Shown one piece after another: positions 26,625 through 37,293 of a stretch of DNA of 64,000 nucleotides. The position numbers were made by a program, and so were the translations under genes. The DNA comes from Hippophae tibetana (Eukaryota; Streptophyta; Magnoliopsida; Rosales; Elaeagnaceae), in assembly GCA_037013495.1 (NCBI GenBank), contig CM072806.1, positions 5,270,001 to 5,334,000 on the forward strand, read 5' to 3'. The notes beneath the pieces are model-generated. The model saw only the letters and a list, made by a program, of their open reading frames with translations. It did no database searches and was not told the DNA's origin. Position 1 is the first letter of the stretch. Each line of letters begins with the position of its first letter.

Positions 26625-26832
26625 TGACACAATGGGTTACTAGATGTAGTTCTAACGTACATCTCAAAAGAGAATGATAGAATTCTCAAAGAAAACTTCT
26701 AAGAAGATATTATAATTGATTCAAAATGTGATATTTCTCAACTTTTATTTTACAACTATCTATAATAAAAATTAGAAAAATAAAATAAAACAAAAACATA
26801 ATTTTACTTATTCTTCAAGCACAAATATAATT
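26625..26832 (-). repeat. 5' LTR of the gypsy-type element, inner part
   Basis: This part matches the left LTR up to ACAAATATAAT. The LTR match resumes at about 27944, so roughly 1.1 kb has been inserted. Confidence 0.7.
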
Positions 26833-27943
26833 TTTTTTACTACACACAAAAAGTAAGAAAAGATGGCTATTGGAATTGGGAGTTGGTTTTTAGTTACAAT
26901 GAGTTAGATTCCCTTGATGTGAGGGATTGGAGTGATCAAGTGAAACAATATTATGTGTTCTAATGTCTAACTCCCTTGGAATCCAACAAATAGATATCAT
27001 ATTGAAAATTTGTAGATTATTTTGTCCTTTTAAAACAATTTCCTTGACATTGCCCAAAAATGATAGCCAATTATCCTTCATAAGTGCTTGCACAATAAAT
27101 CTTGCATCTCATTTGATGTAAACTTGTTTGTAGTTTTTGGTGAGTGCATGATCTATTACAACATTAAAAACTAAAGCTTTCGTAATTTTATCAAAGTGGT
27201 GAATAAATGGTGGCTCCATAAGTGTGTTATATTACCTGTATGATCTAAAATTGTAATTCCGATTATTGTTTGGCTTTTCTTCCGACTAGCATTAACATTA
27301 TATTTCATTGCGGATTTTTGGGAGGTTACCAAGTTGTTGGAATGTATAACACAATATTATATTTTAAGTTTTCACTCTCATGAATGTCATTTATTAAAAA
27401 AAAATTGAATTCTTCAAATTTTGAACTTATGACAAAGAGCTTGGAAGTAGAGTCTAACCTATCGTTGTTGAAAATAATTTGATTTTGAATATACCATATA
27501 TGTTCAAGAATGATTACAACTAATATGATGAAATGATAGTGAGGTATGTCATAGGGTACAAATGTTTTGAGTTGGCTCATAATCAAGTTATGTAAGTATA
27601 AATATCCATTTTTGAGACAAACTATGATATGAGATTTCATTTCTAGTGAAACTACCATGATTGTAGAATTTCACCTTTTATGAAATGGTATTCTATAACT
27701 TGCACCTCTTTATGAAAAATTGGGCAAATAAGATCATAGATATTCAACACTTTTTCAATATTACTTTTTGTTAACAAGGTATCTTTTAGTATTTTTCATA
27801 GGAAAAACTTTTGACACCTAATTAATTTAGCTTTTCAAAGCTTTTTTTAGAAACCAACATATGTTTCCTAATTATGGTGAGGAAAGTATCTTTAATTGCG
27901 ATTTTTTTTCAATTGTATCATCCCATTTTAATGTGTCTTTTAA
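26833..27943 (-). pseudogene. LINE-type (zf-RVT / RNase H) fragment nested in the LTR
   Basis: Minus-strand frames show the end region of a plant LINE-like protein. At about 27,880-27,660 lies a zf-RVT-like segment (KDTLLTKSNIEKVLN, then CPIFHKEVQVIEYHF). At 27658-27326 lies the linker with EHIWYIQNQIIFNN. At 27093-26890 lies an RNase H C-terminal-like CWIPRELDIRTHNIVSL. A run of eight T at the left end could be the poly(A) tail in reverse. The frames are broken, and the reverse transcriptase itself is absent. Confidence 0.6.
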
Positions 27944-27988
27944 ACATCCAAAAGTAATCATAGATATTTTATGTAAATAGCTACATCA
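27944..27988 (-). repeat. 5' LTR of the gypsy-type element, outer part
   Basis: CAAAAGTAATCATAGATA and ATGTAAATAGCTACATCA match the outer end of the left LTR (25030-25077), allowing a shorter T-run. Confidence 0.7.
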
Positions 27989-28045
27989 GAGAGACACATA
28001 TTTGATGTCCCATTACAACTCTCTATATAAATTATGTGCATAAAA

Positions 28046-28483
28046 TGTAAAAGTGCATAAGAATCATAAATCTTCTAATCTAAAATATTAATCTAAAGGG
28101 TGGATACACCTATAATCTGTATAAACTCTATAATAATGTTATCTTTAATTAACGTAAGATATTACCTTTAACATCCCCTTCAAAGTATATGTCTTTATCT
28201 TTTGCAAATCACATCATTTTATATTTTTAAGCTATTTTATTATGTTTTTTTTCCATTTAGATCACTTATTTTTTTCTTTTACAAGACCTATTTCATTTTT
28301 TTAAGAGAGATCCAAAGCTTTTTTGGTATAATAGATCGAAACTTTGATATCATGTAAAAATCCATAAGAATAATGAGTCTTTTAATCCTTAAAGGTTAAC
28401 TAAATGAGTCTAAATACTTATAATCCTTATAAACTTTATCATAGTGGTGTTATCTTTAATTAATGTTGGATATTATCTCTAAT
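28046..28483 (-). mobile_element. TRIM-like miniature LTR element 1
   Basis: Direct repeats of about 128-131 bp (28046-28173 and 28353-28483) flank 179 bp of non-coding DNA. They share TATAATC-TATAAACT-TAT and TTATCTTTAATTAA words. On the minus strand the 5' LTR ends TTTTTACA and is followed at once by TGATATCAAAG (primer-site-like, 28352-28342). The inner side of the 3' LTR is preceded by GAAGGGGA, a polypurine tract, and that LTR starts TGTTAAAGG. No coding capacity. Confidence 0.65.
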
Positions 28484-29334
28484 GTAAAATAAAAATATAT
28501 CTTACTTAAATTTTAAATTTTAAACTTTTAATAGTAAATGTCTAATAAAAACTCAATAATTTGAATATATATTTAATAAATTAAGATACATATAACATCT
28601 TTTTTACTTAAAAATAAAATAAAGTTGAAAAATAAATAGTCCTATTTTTTTTATATATATATATATACAAATGACATCCTTATTAAATATAAATCAAAAA
28701 TCTATCCTTCTATATAATGGGGAATTTTTTTTCATAAATGGTAACTAGAAAGTGATAAACTTATTTGTACTTTTCAAAAATATATCGTAAATGTACCATT
28801 TTAACTAAAAACAATTAAGCCTAGAATTTAGAATAATCGGTTTCTTGCAATTTACATGAATGATTTTAGGCATTAAAAAGAAAAAAGTGAACGGAAAAAA
28901 AGTAACTACGTTTAAAATTTGTAAACAAAAAAATAATATTTTATATTCATTTAATGTATTTTGTTTAAAAAATATCTAATTTATCATTTTACATTTAAGT
29001 TAAATAATATTTAAATTTAATCACATTTATTTAAATCTGTTTAATATTAAACTATGTTTAATATTGTTATGATATTATTTCTACTATAATAAAATTTAAT
29101 TATGTTATTTTATATAATTTTCTAAATAAAAATACTATTTTTACTTATAAAAATAACCGGATATAATAAAATATGTAATTTAATCATATAATTATTAAAT
29201 CTTATATTTACAAAAAATCAATTGGTTTCATTAATATAACACTATCCTAATTAGGTGTTATATACTATGAAAAACATATTTACAAAAAAAAAATACTTAA
29301 TTGATTAAGATTAACTTATCAATTAGCTAATAAT

Positions 29335-29446
29335 TCAGATATTCTTTTTCACTAATATGATTTTGAAGTGACAAGATCGAGCTATGTTATTCAGATACTC
29401 TTTTTCACTAATATGATTTTGAAATGACAAGATCGAGCTATGTTAT
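29335..29446. repeat. 56-bp tandem duplication
   Basis: The unit starting TCAGATA(T/C)TCTTTTTCAC and ending CGAGCTATGTTAT occurs twice, at 29335 and 29391, with only about two or three differences. Confidence 0.88.
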
Positions 29447-29830
29447 AAACGTGTGTATAAGATTTTTCAAGTTAAAAAAAATTAAGACTAACTTAATAAT
29501 TATAAAAATAGAAAAAAAAGATTCATATGTAATAAAAATCTTGAAATTCTTTCTAGCTATTCAAATGAGAAAAATTTTAATTCAAAAATGATAAACTTAA
29601 AGATATGATGGCTTTTTATGCTAAAATGAATAGAATTCATCGTATATTTGTAAAAAAAAAAACACATATCTCTCGTATATATTTTTCTTGTATTTAATTT
29701 AAGCAAAGATTCATGATTTAGATTTATTTTATTTTTTCTTAAAAATTATGGAATCAAATATACAAATAACATAAAAATAATAGGAGTAAGATTTCCCATT
29801 TTGATAAATTATGAGAACCCTTCTTACTTA

Positions 29831-29990
29831 TCATATACATAAGCAATCAATTATTTCTTTAAGCTAATCCAAACGCATTAATAGCAGCTCCACATTAAAT
29901 ATACTATTGATCATATACATAAGCAATCCATAATTTCTTTAAGCAAATCCAGACGCGTTAATAGCAGCTCCGCGTTAAATTTACTATTGA
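29831..29990. repeat. 80-bp diverged tandem duplication
   Basis: The unit starting TCATATACATAAGCAATC and ending TACTATTGA occurs at 29831 and 29911 with about ten differences, so it is older than the 56-bp duplication nearby. Several differences are C/T or G/A at CG sites (CATT vs CGTT; CACATT vs CGCGTT), as expected from methylated-cytosine decay. Confidence 0.85.
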
Positions 29991-30913
29991 TGATCTTAGT
30001 GCTTAATTTAGAAATCATAGTTGTATAATAATACAATTAATATGTTTTATTTTAATAATTGAAACACCAAACTCATACGTGATTTACTAAACTAATGAGA
30101 CATTTTATACACTATTCTTTATCAAAATGGTGAAAGGTTATCAATATTATAATAATGTATTATTTTATTGTGCTAAGCTATTATACTAGATGTAAATAAT
30201 AAGTCTTACGATCCTAAACAAATACATTCTCATATTAATTTAATATCTTATTATGAATTTTATTTTTTATCAAAATCGTTTTGATATAAGTCTTATTTTT
30301 TTTTGTGATAAAACATATCTCTAAGTGATTTTGATAAAAAATGAAATATTATTTGATTTTCGGTAATTTTTTCCTTATTCATCACATAAATTAATGCCTT
30401 TATTTTAATTATATATAAAATAAAATGAATAGAAGTGGTTCATCTGGTAGTTTAGTCTAAGAGTATTCTTTATATTTTGAATAATTATTTAATACAAATA
30501 TAAAATTTAAAATAATATAAGAATTTTTAAAAAAATAATATTATAATTTATTTATAGTATAATTTATTTTTTTAATTATATGTATAAAATGTGTATGATT
30601 TTATATAAATATTTAATTATTCAAAGCAATACAATTTTTTTTTAACTAATACTCTTTAAAAAAGAACTATATACCCAAGTTGTAATATTTCCAAAATAAA
30701 GAGAAAATAATCTTTTGATCAAAATTTAGCTTTTAAATTGAATAATATCTATGCTTTTTTATTTTTGAATTTTTTATTTTTTATTTTAAAAATATAATTT
30801 GACATGAAAATTATAATTAATATTTTATAATTTGACTAACTTACAAATAATGAATTTTTTAAACTTAATAGTTTTTATATAAATAAACTTATTTAAATAT
30901 ATGTATTTATTAT

Positions 30914-31232
30914 TATTGAAGGATTGTATTGTCCCACATCGACTAGGCGTTCGACTGTAGTGCAGTTTATAAGTGTGGGTAACACTTAACTCAACAAGAT
31001 CTTATTGGGTTGAGTTAGACCTTGGGCTTATATAACATGATATCAGAGTTAGGCCTTGAGTTCATTGTGGTTTGTGGCCTTCGTTGCCCATGTTCGATGT
31101 GAGAAGGGTGTTGAAGGATTGTATTGTCCCACATTGACTAGGTGTTCGGCTGTAGTGCAGTTTATAAGTGTGGGCAGCCCTTAACTCAATAAAATCTTAT
31201 TGGGTTAAGTTAGGCCTTGGGCTTATATAACA
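30914..31232 (+). mobile_element. TRIM-like miniature LTR element 2
   Basis: Two 124-bp direct repeats (30914-31037 and 31109-31232) flank 71 bp. Right after the first repeat comes TGATATCAGAGTT (31038-31050), a near-exact initiator Met-tRNA primer site. Right before the second comes the purine run GAGAAGGG (31101-31108). The second LTR begins TGTTGAAGG and ends ATAACA; the first begins TATTGAAGG, a one-base change in the terminal TG. The element is 319 bp and non-coding. Its right edge abuts the copia LTR. Confidence 0.82.
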
Positions 31233-31233
31233 A

Positions 31234-31349
31234 TGTAAATTCAAAATTCACTCTTCTTCTTCTCGTTCAAAAACACTACTTATTTATATACAAAGTTAGG
31301 GACACTCTTAGGTGATATACACCTAATACACAACTAATCATCTTTAACA
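31234..31349 (-). repeat. 3' LTR of the copia element (116 bp)
   Basis: It matches 35989-36173 over CACTACTTATTTATATACAA, AGTTAGGGA-ACTCTTAGG and AATCATCTTTAACA, but lacks about 70 bp lying between repeated ACCTAATACACAA words in the other LTR. Confidence 0.9.
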
Positions 31350-31367
31350 TTCCCCCTCAAGTTAGAG
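31350..31367 (-). other. Polypurine tract of the copia element
   Basis: The minus strand reads CTTGAGGGGGAA immediately before the LTR start TGTTAAAG. This is the expected place for plus-strand priming. Confidence 0.85.
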
Positions 31368-32440
31368 CATAGATATTAATCATGCCCAACTTGTTACAAA
31401 AATAATCAACCCGAACCCCACTTAAAGCTTTCGTGAAGATATCTCCTAGTTGTTCTCCAGTCTTCATATATCCTATAGAAATCAAACCTTGTTGAATTTT
31501 TTCACGAACAAAATGGCAATCAATTTCAATGTGTTTAGTTCGATCATGAAACATATGATTATAAGCAATATGAAAAGCAGTTTGGTTATCACACCACAAT
31601 TTCACTGGCATTGAAGTTTTAAGACCTACTTCGTCCAAGAGCTGATATATCCATATTATCTCATACGTAGATTGTGTCATAACCCTATATTCTCACTCTA
31701 CACTCGATCGTAACACAACATTCTGCTTCTTACTTTTCCATAAGACCAAATTTTCTCTAATGAAAATACAATAGCTTGATGTGGATCTTCTATCCACTTT
31801 GGAACCTGTCCAATCTGCATCTGAAAAGCATTCAATATGAGTGTGTCCATGATTTCCATGCAAGATACCACATCCAGGTGCTCCTTTCAAGTAACACAAA
31901 ATTTGCTTTAACGCTGCCCAATGATGAACTGTTGAGGATGACATAAATTGGCTAACAACACTGACCGAATATGCAATATCTAGATGAGTCACAGTAAGGT
32001 AATTCAGCTTTCCAACCACCCTTCGATATCTCTCAAAATCTTTAAAGAGTTCTCCATCTCCTCTAAGGTGGATGTTCGGAGTCATTGGAGCACTACAAGG
32101 TTTTGCTTCTAATTTTCCTATCTCAGTTAATAAGTTCAGGACATATTTTCTCCGAGATAGAAAGATATATTTTTTACTCCTTGTGACTTCAACACCCAAG
32201 AAATACTTTAGCATCCCCAAATACTTCGTGTGAAACTGAGTATGTAGGAAAAACTTAAGAGATGAAATTTTTGTAGTATCACTTCCAGTAATAACAATGT
32301 CATCTACATACACAACTAAAAGAATGATACCAGCTTCTAATTGTTTGTAGAACATAGAATGGTCAGACTTGCTTTTCATCATACCAAATGTTTCTATAGC
32401 TTGACTAAATTTTCCAAACCAAGCACGAGGACTCTATTTC
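31357..32440 (-). pseudogene. Copia reverse transcriptase (second half) and RNase H
   Basis: The frame at 32382-31693 carries the catalytic YVDDIVITG (about 32310-32285) and continues through FLGVEVTRSKKYIFLSRRKY and RYRRVVGKLNYLT into the RNase H (DADWTGSKVDRRSTS). A TGA then interrupts between SVE and EYRVM, where SSAEAEY is usual, and the frame resumes at 31680-31357 with KLWCDNQTAFHIA, RTKHIEIDCHFVRE and GDIFTKALSG, the normal copia C-terminus. An in-frame TAG near 32436 follows LYGLK, where Gln is usual. Confidence 0.92.
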
Positions 32441-32973
32441 AAACCATACAAAGATTTGCATAGACGACAAACTTGCCTAGACTCCCCCTGAGCAACAAAA
32501 CCAAGAGGTTTCTCCATAAACACCTCCTCTTGAAGATCACCATGAAGAAAAACATTCTTGATATCGAGTTGATGCAAAGGTCAATGGTGAGTAGCTGCCA
32601 TAGAAATAAACAACCGAACAAATGTCAATTTAGCAACATGAGAGAAAGTGTTAGAATAGTCCACTCTATAGGTTTGAGCATATCCCTTAGCAACAAGACG
32701 AGCTTTTAATCGAGCAACTGACCCATCTAGATTAACCTTAACTGTTAACACCCATTTGCATCTGATAGCCTGTTTCCCCGAAGGTAAATCAATCAAGTCC
32801 CAAGTACCATTGTCATCCAACGCATTCATTTCCTCGATCATTGCATGATGCCAACCAAGATGAGATATGACTTTGTGATTTAGGGATAGAAATAGAATCA
32901 AGAGAGGCAATAAAAGAGCAAGAGGAAAACGACAAGAGATGTTTACCTTTGTGTAATGCAATAGGAAAATCAT
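32440..32973 (-). pseudogene. Copia reverse transcriptase, first half
   Basis: WDLIDLPSGKQAIRCKWVLT, then LDGSVARLKARLVAKGYAQT and VDYSNTFSHVAKLTFVRLFI are the standard start of the copia RVT_2 domain. A little further on another frame reads [18 protein letters not shown], with Asn where the catalytic AFLHG region is usually DVKNAFL. Frame changes lie near 32,820 and 32,580. Confidence 0.9.
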
Positions 32974-34420
32974 CGTTTAGGATTGGATCTGATGACGAAG
33001 GAGCAAATGCAGGACATGAATAAGAAGGTATATGTCTAGAGTAGACTTGAGTTATAGGAGGCCTAACAAGAACTAGATCAGAAACAGGTTCAGATGATAT
33101 GATAGAATAGACTAACAAATTGTTATCCTCCACCTGACATGCAGGAGGAGGAGAAGACGAAAAATAGGGTGTGTCTTCTATGAAGGTAACATCAATTGAG
33201 ACAAGATATTTGTTAAGACTAGGACAATAACATCTATATTCTTTTTGGAGACGAGAATAACCAATGAAGATATACTTCAAAGACTTGGGATCTAATTTAG
33301 TAACATGTGGACCAACAACCCGAACAAAACAAGTGCTACCAAATATCCTAGGGTCAACCGAAAATAGTGACTTATTAGGAAACAAAATTTTGTAAGGAAT
33401 CTCACCATGAAGAACAGATGAGGGCATGCGATTAATAAGAAAACATGATGTTGAAACTGTATCGGCCTAAAAAGGTTTAGAAACATTCATTTGAAATAAT
33501 AAGGTACGTGAAAGTTTCGAGAAGATGTTTGTTCTTACGTTCAGCCACTCCATTTTGAGATGGAGTATCAGCATACAAAGTTTCATGAAACATGCCATTT
33601 TGAACCATATAAGATTGAAACAAAGCTGATCTATATTCTTTGGCATTATCACTTCGCAAAGTACAAATTGAAACATTAAATTGAGTTTTAATCTCAACAC
33701 AAAATGCGCAAAAAATAGAAAACAATTCAGAACGACTCTTCATTAAATATAACCAAGCTACACGAGAATAATCATCCACAAAAGTAACAAAATAGGACAA
33801 GGACCCCAAACATCAGAATAAACTAATTCAAAAGGAACACTAGCACGTTTATTAACTCTTGGATTTGAACTAAGACGATGATGTTTTGCAAATTGACAAG
33901 ACTCACAATCTAATGAAGACACCTTATTAAACTGAAGGAAAAGTTTCTTCAGTAAAGGAAGAGATGGATGACCCAGTCTACAATGTGCCTCGAAGGGAGA
34001 GGTTACACTAAAACAAGCGACATATTTCGGTATTGGTGTGTCAAGAATATAGAAGCCTCCAGACTCATGTCCTTTACCAATAGTCTTCTTCGTCATAAGA
34101 TCCTGAAATAAGCAAGGATGAGGAAAAAATGAGATGCAACAGTTAAGATTGCGAGTAAGCTGACTTACAAAGATCAAATTAAAGGATAAGCTAGGTAAAT
34201 GTAAGACAAACGACAAAGGAAGAAAAGGAGTGAGAGTAATGATTCCAGACCTAAGAACACGAGATGGTGACCCATCGGCTAAGGTAACAGTAGAGGTAAA
34301 AGTGTGTGACTAAAGAGTAGAAAAGAGACTAGAATTACCTATCATATGATCTGTGGCACCGGAATCAATAACTCATTTGGAAGATGAGAAATTGAGACAC
34401 ACATTTGATTTACCTGAATC
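32813..34420 (-). pseudogene. Copia protease and integrase region
   Basis: The protease active site DSGATDHM is at about 34,363-34,343, with a TGA directly before it (34375-34373) where Trp is usual. The pre-integrase zinc finger follows (HCRLGHPSLPLLKKL, then CESCQFAKHHR). The integrase core reads VYSDVWGPCP, then a small deletion and frameshift near 33,805, then FVTFVDDYSRVAWLYLMKSR, LRSDNAKEY and SQNGVAERKNKHLLE. Another frameshift lies near 33,515, and a TAG near 33,466 replaces the usual Trp in FWADTVSTSCFLINRMPSS. The C-terminal part (FGSTCFVRV; KLDPKSLKYIFIGYS) is open to 32813. Confidence 0.9.
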
Positions 34421-34469
34421 AGCAATAGCAGTGACAAAAGGCGATGAAGACCTTAGTGATTCTTGATGC

Positions 34470-35500
34470 TGTGAGAACTTGGTAAATTCATCTGCAGAGA
34501 TAAGAATCGATTTTTCAGAAGTATAAGAAGTGGATGCAATATGCGCCGAGTGACCTTTATGATGCTTGTACTGAAGCTTTCTACAGTCATGTTTCGTATG
34601 TTTCTAGTTTGTGACAATAGTGACATACAATACCTCATAGGTCCTATGGTCGAGTTTCAAACCCGTGCAAGCCATCTCCTTTGTTTCTGTTCATATAAGT
34701 TGACCGTCCATGCTCATAATTATTACTTCAGCTGACCAAAACACCATTTAATTGAGCAGGTGGAAATAGAGTGCCTTCTGTACGAAGTACTCGACTAAAC
34801 ACCTCTTGTAAAGAGGATATCTCAGAACCAGAAAGAACCTGGGACTTAACAGTCTCAAAAGTATAGGGAAGACCGATAAGAAAACTCATGACCGTTATTT
34901 GTTTCCGTTGGCTTTACTGAACCTTTACATCAAGGCTAAAAGGCATCAAACTATTGAGCTCATCATAAGTCCTTTTAAATTCCATAAAATAATTTGTGAG
35001 TGACTGGTCTTGTTTGTCTGCACGGTAAAATGCCTTGCATACCTCATATATGCGAGAAAGATTTCCTTTACCAGATTATAAGAAATCCAAATAATCCACC
35101 AATTCCTCAACGAATTCACAATGATTGATCAAGTCAATTACATTGATTTCAATAGAATTCCGAATCTGCTGAAATAAGCGTGCATCTTTTCTAAGCCATG
35201 TCTGCTTTAAATCATCTTTAAGAGCATCATTAGTCAAATGAGTATCTTTGTCGATACTTCACAAATAAATTCGAATGGTCTTGCTCCAAGCCAAATAATT
35301 CGAGTCATTGAGCTTAGGGTCCGTGATTTTAGACATCACAGGCACCATATCTGTTACAACATTAGATTTCTTTTCAGCTATAACTCTTACAAACGACAAG
35401 GCAGTGAGCAAACGAACAAACAAAATCCAACAACAACAACGACCAAAAACGTAATTAACAAGAACACAAAATTGGAAGAACCTAAACTTGAACAATCATA
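34470..35500 (-). pseudogene. Copia gag region
   Basis: KLNDSNYLAWSKTIRIYL at about 35,320-35,262 is the classic N-terminal gag motif of plant copia elements (UBN2-type). A stop follows it and the reading is then fragmented down to about 34,740. A further segment at 34,640-34,455 leads into the protease. A clear CCHC zinc knuckle is not readable. Confidence 0.8.
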
Positions 35501-35606
35501 AGCGATGAGTGTCAAACCACCACAGATGACGCAGGGGAACGGCGGAGAGCAACACGAGGTCGACCGGAGAAGACTGATGCACGGACGCGCTATCACGCGC
35601 CGACGC

Positions 35607-35852
35607 GTGAAAGTTTAACAGAAAGTCACGGTGGTGCGTGTGGCTCATTCGCGGCTCGTCTAGTGACCAGACTTCGGGGTTTGGCCAGTCGGTGGCTGGT
35701 CTTCCTCCCTGTGTTGACGGTGAGACACGTGGGAAGTTGACAGAAAGTCGTAGTGGCACGTGTGGCTCACTCACGGCTCGTCTGGTGACTGGACTTCGAG
35801 GTTTGGCCGGTCGAAGGCTGGTCTTCCTCCTTGTGCCGGAGGTGAGAAAAAA
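35607..35852 (-). repeat. Two GC-rich 123-bp tandem repeats in the copia leader
   Basis: Copies start near 35607 and 35730 and share AGTT-ACAGAAAGTC, GTGTGGCTCA, CGGCTCGTCT, GGTTTGGCC and GGCTGGTCTTCCTCC. This is the most GC-rich stretch of the window. Frames read across it (for example 35638-35907 plus, 35774-35496 minus) come from the repeat, not from a known protein. Confidence 0.85.
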
Positions 35853-35975
35853 TGTGCACTCTAAAAGGGTGTTCCGAGTTGGAACTCAAAAATGCACCAA
35901 ATCCTAATTTGTGTTTACCCAAAATCAGCTCCTAATTTGAACGAGAAATTTTTTTTCCAAATTTTGTAACTCAAA

Positions 35976-35988
35976 TGTTGTCATACCA
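35976..35988 (-). other. Primer binding site of the copia element
   Basis: The minus strand reads TGGTATGACAAC directly after the LTR end TTTACA. It resembles TGGTATCAGAGC with a few changes. Confidence 0.7.
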
Positions 35989-36173
35989 TGTAAAATCAGA
36001 ATTCACTCTTCTTCTTCTCATTCAAAGACACTACTTATTTATATACAAAGTTAGGGATACTCTTAGGTGATATACACATAATATAGAACTAAGATACCTA
36101 ATACACAACTAATATATTCACCTAGTGATAGATACTTAATACACACCTAATACACAAGTAATCATCTTTAACA
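35989..36173 (-). repeat. 5' LTR of the copia element (185 bp)
   Basis: It pairs with 31234-31349. The extra length consists of repeated ACCTAATACACAA and GATA-AC-TAATA words at 36,085-36,160. Confidence 0.9.
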
Positions 36174-37257
36174 ATTATAATCATATTAGGTGTTAATTCA
36201 TACTTTACATGCCTAAATTTGAGTTTAGTTAGGTATTTTATTTGATTGTATGTCTTTCAATGATATTTGAGTTTAAAATTAAAAGAATGAATTATACAAG
36301 TTTTTCATGAACTGAGATAGGGTTGATAAGATAAATCTTGAGATTATTGCAATTGTAATTAATATTATTCTTTCTACTTAACATAAAAATTATTTAAGTA
36401 TAATTTAATCCGTGTATGAGTCAAATAAAAATTTAGACATAATTTTATAGTCATGTATTAAGTGTAGAATGTCTCGTTCAAAAGTATAAGTTCAAATCTT
36501 AGTATTGTCTCTCATAATAAAAATAAAATTTGTTTAGGTATTACATAAAAAATTATTTAAATATAATTTATTTCATACATAACTTAGTTAGACAAAAAAA
36601 AATCATAACTTTATAGTGACATAATAAATATAAAATATAAATTTAAGTCTTTATATTATCATTATATGTATTTTATTCATTACAGATTGATACGTGAGAA
36701 AGAAAAAATGAAAGTACATCCACAAAAATAATAAAAATAAATTTTCTTTAGGTGTAATATAATTTGTAATAAGTCACACAAAAATTGCTATAATTTTCAA
36801 CTTTGGGTATTGGTATTATACGCAATTAAAAATCTATTTTTTTATATTCATATTATAAATTAAAGGGTCTTGATATTATTATTGTATTTAAATAATGCTT
36901 AAAAATATAATTTTTTAAATTTATTAACTTAAAAAAAGTGACGATGACTACAATAAAATTAAACCATGACTTTTAATTGTATTAATTTAATATATATACG
37001 ATTCAGATAAAGAATTAATTATAATTTTATAATCAAGTGATAGTGTCACGCAAAAACATAAGTTTAAGTGTTGGTATTTTTATTCTATGTATTATATTTA
37101 AAAATTAATTTTTTAAATCTATAGTATAAATTTTAAAATCTTACTATTATCATTATATACAAAAAATACTTTAAAATTTTAATTTTTAAATTTATTAATT
37201 TTATAATCAATTGATAAATATAAAATATTCGTCACATATAAAGATAAATTTAAATTA

Positions 37258-37293
<36 letters not shown>

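Larger units (their letters stand above)
24724..27988 (-). mobile_element. Internally deleted Ty3/gypsy LTR retrotransposon with nested LINE fragment
   Basis: Read on the minus strand: 5' LTR (27988-27944 plus 26832-26625, split by an insertion), PBS at 26622-26615, an untranslated leader, a gag remnant (26125-25510), a remnant of the pol C-terminus (25421-25130), then the 3' LTR (25077-24724). Protease, reverse transcriptase and most of integrase are gone. Both LTRs start TGATGT and end TGTCA. The 5-bp flanks do not match, so the target duplication is lost or my edge is off by a few bases. Confidence 0.75.
28484..30913. other. AT-rich spacer with two small tandem duplications
   Basis: Apart from the two duplications listed separately (29335-29446, 29831-29990) it is A/T-rich with no coding signal. 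Confidence 0.5.
31234..36173 (-). mobile_element. Ty1/copia LTR retrotransposon, near full length, inactive
   Basis: A 4.94-kb element in minus orientation: 5' LTR 36173-35989, PBS, GC-rich leader, gag, protease, integrase, reverse transcriptase, RNase H, polypurine tract and 3' LTR 31349-31234. The order protease-integrase-reverse transcriptase defines copia. Several stops and frameshifts break the single long frame expected (listed in the parts). LTRs begin TGTTAAAGATGAT and end with TTTACA or its equivalent. The two LTRs differ in length (185 and 116 bp). Confidence 0.92.

Noticed and set aside
26274..26630. 118-codon minus-strand open frame
   Set aside because: It lies between the primer site and gag of the gypsy-type element, is rich in His, Phe and Leu from a pyrimidine-rich leader, and has no motif.
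35496..35907. Several 70-92-codon frames on both strands in the GC-rich region
   Set aside because: All arise from the 123-bp leader repeats of the copia element; GC-rich DNA has few stops. No protein motif is seen.
36420..36520. tRNA-like or SINE box B (GTTCAAATCTTAG)
   Set aside because: No matching box A at the right distance and no cloverleaf can be drawn.
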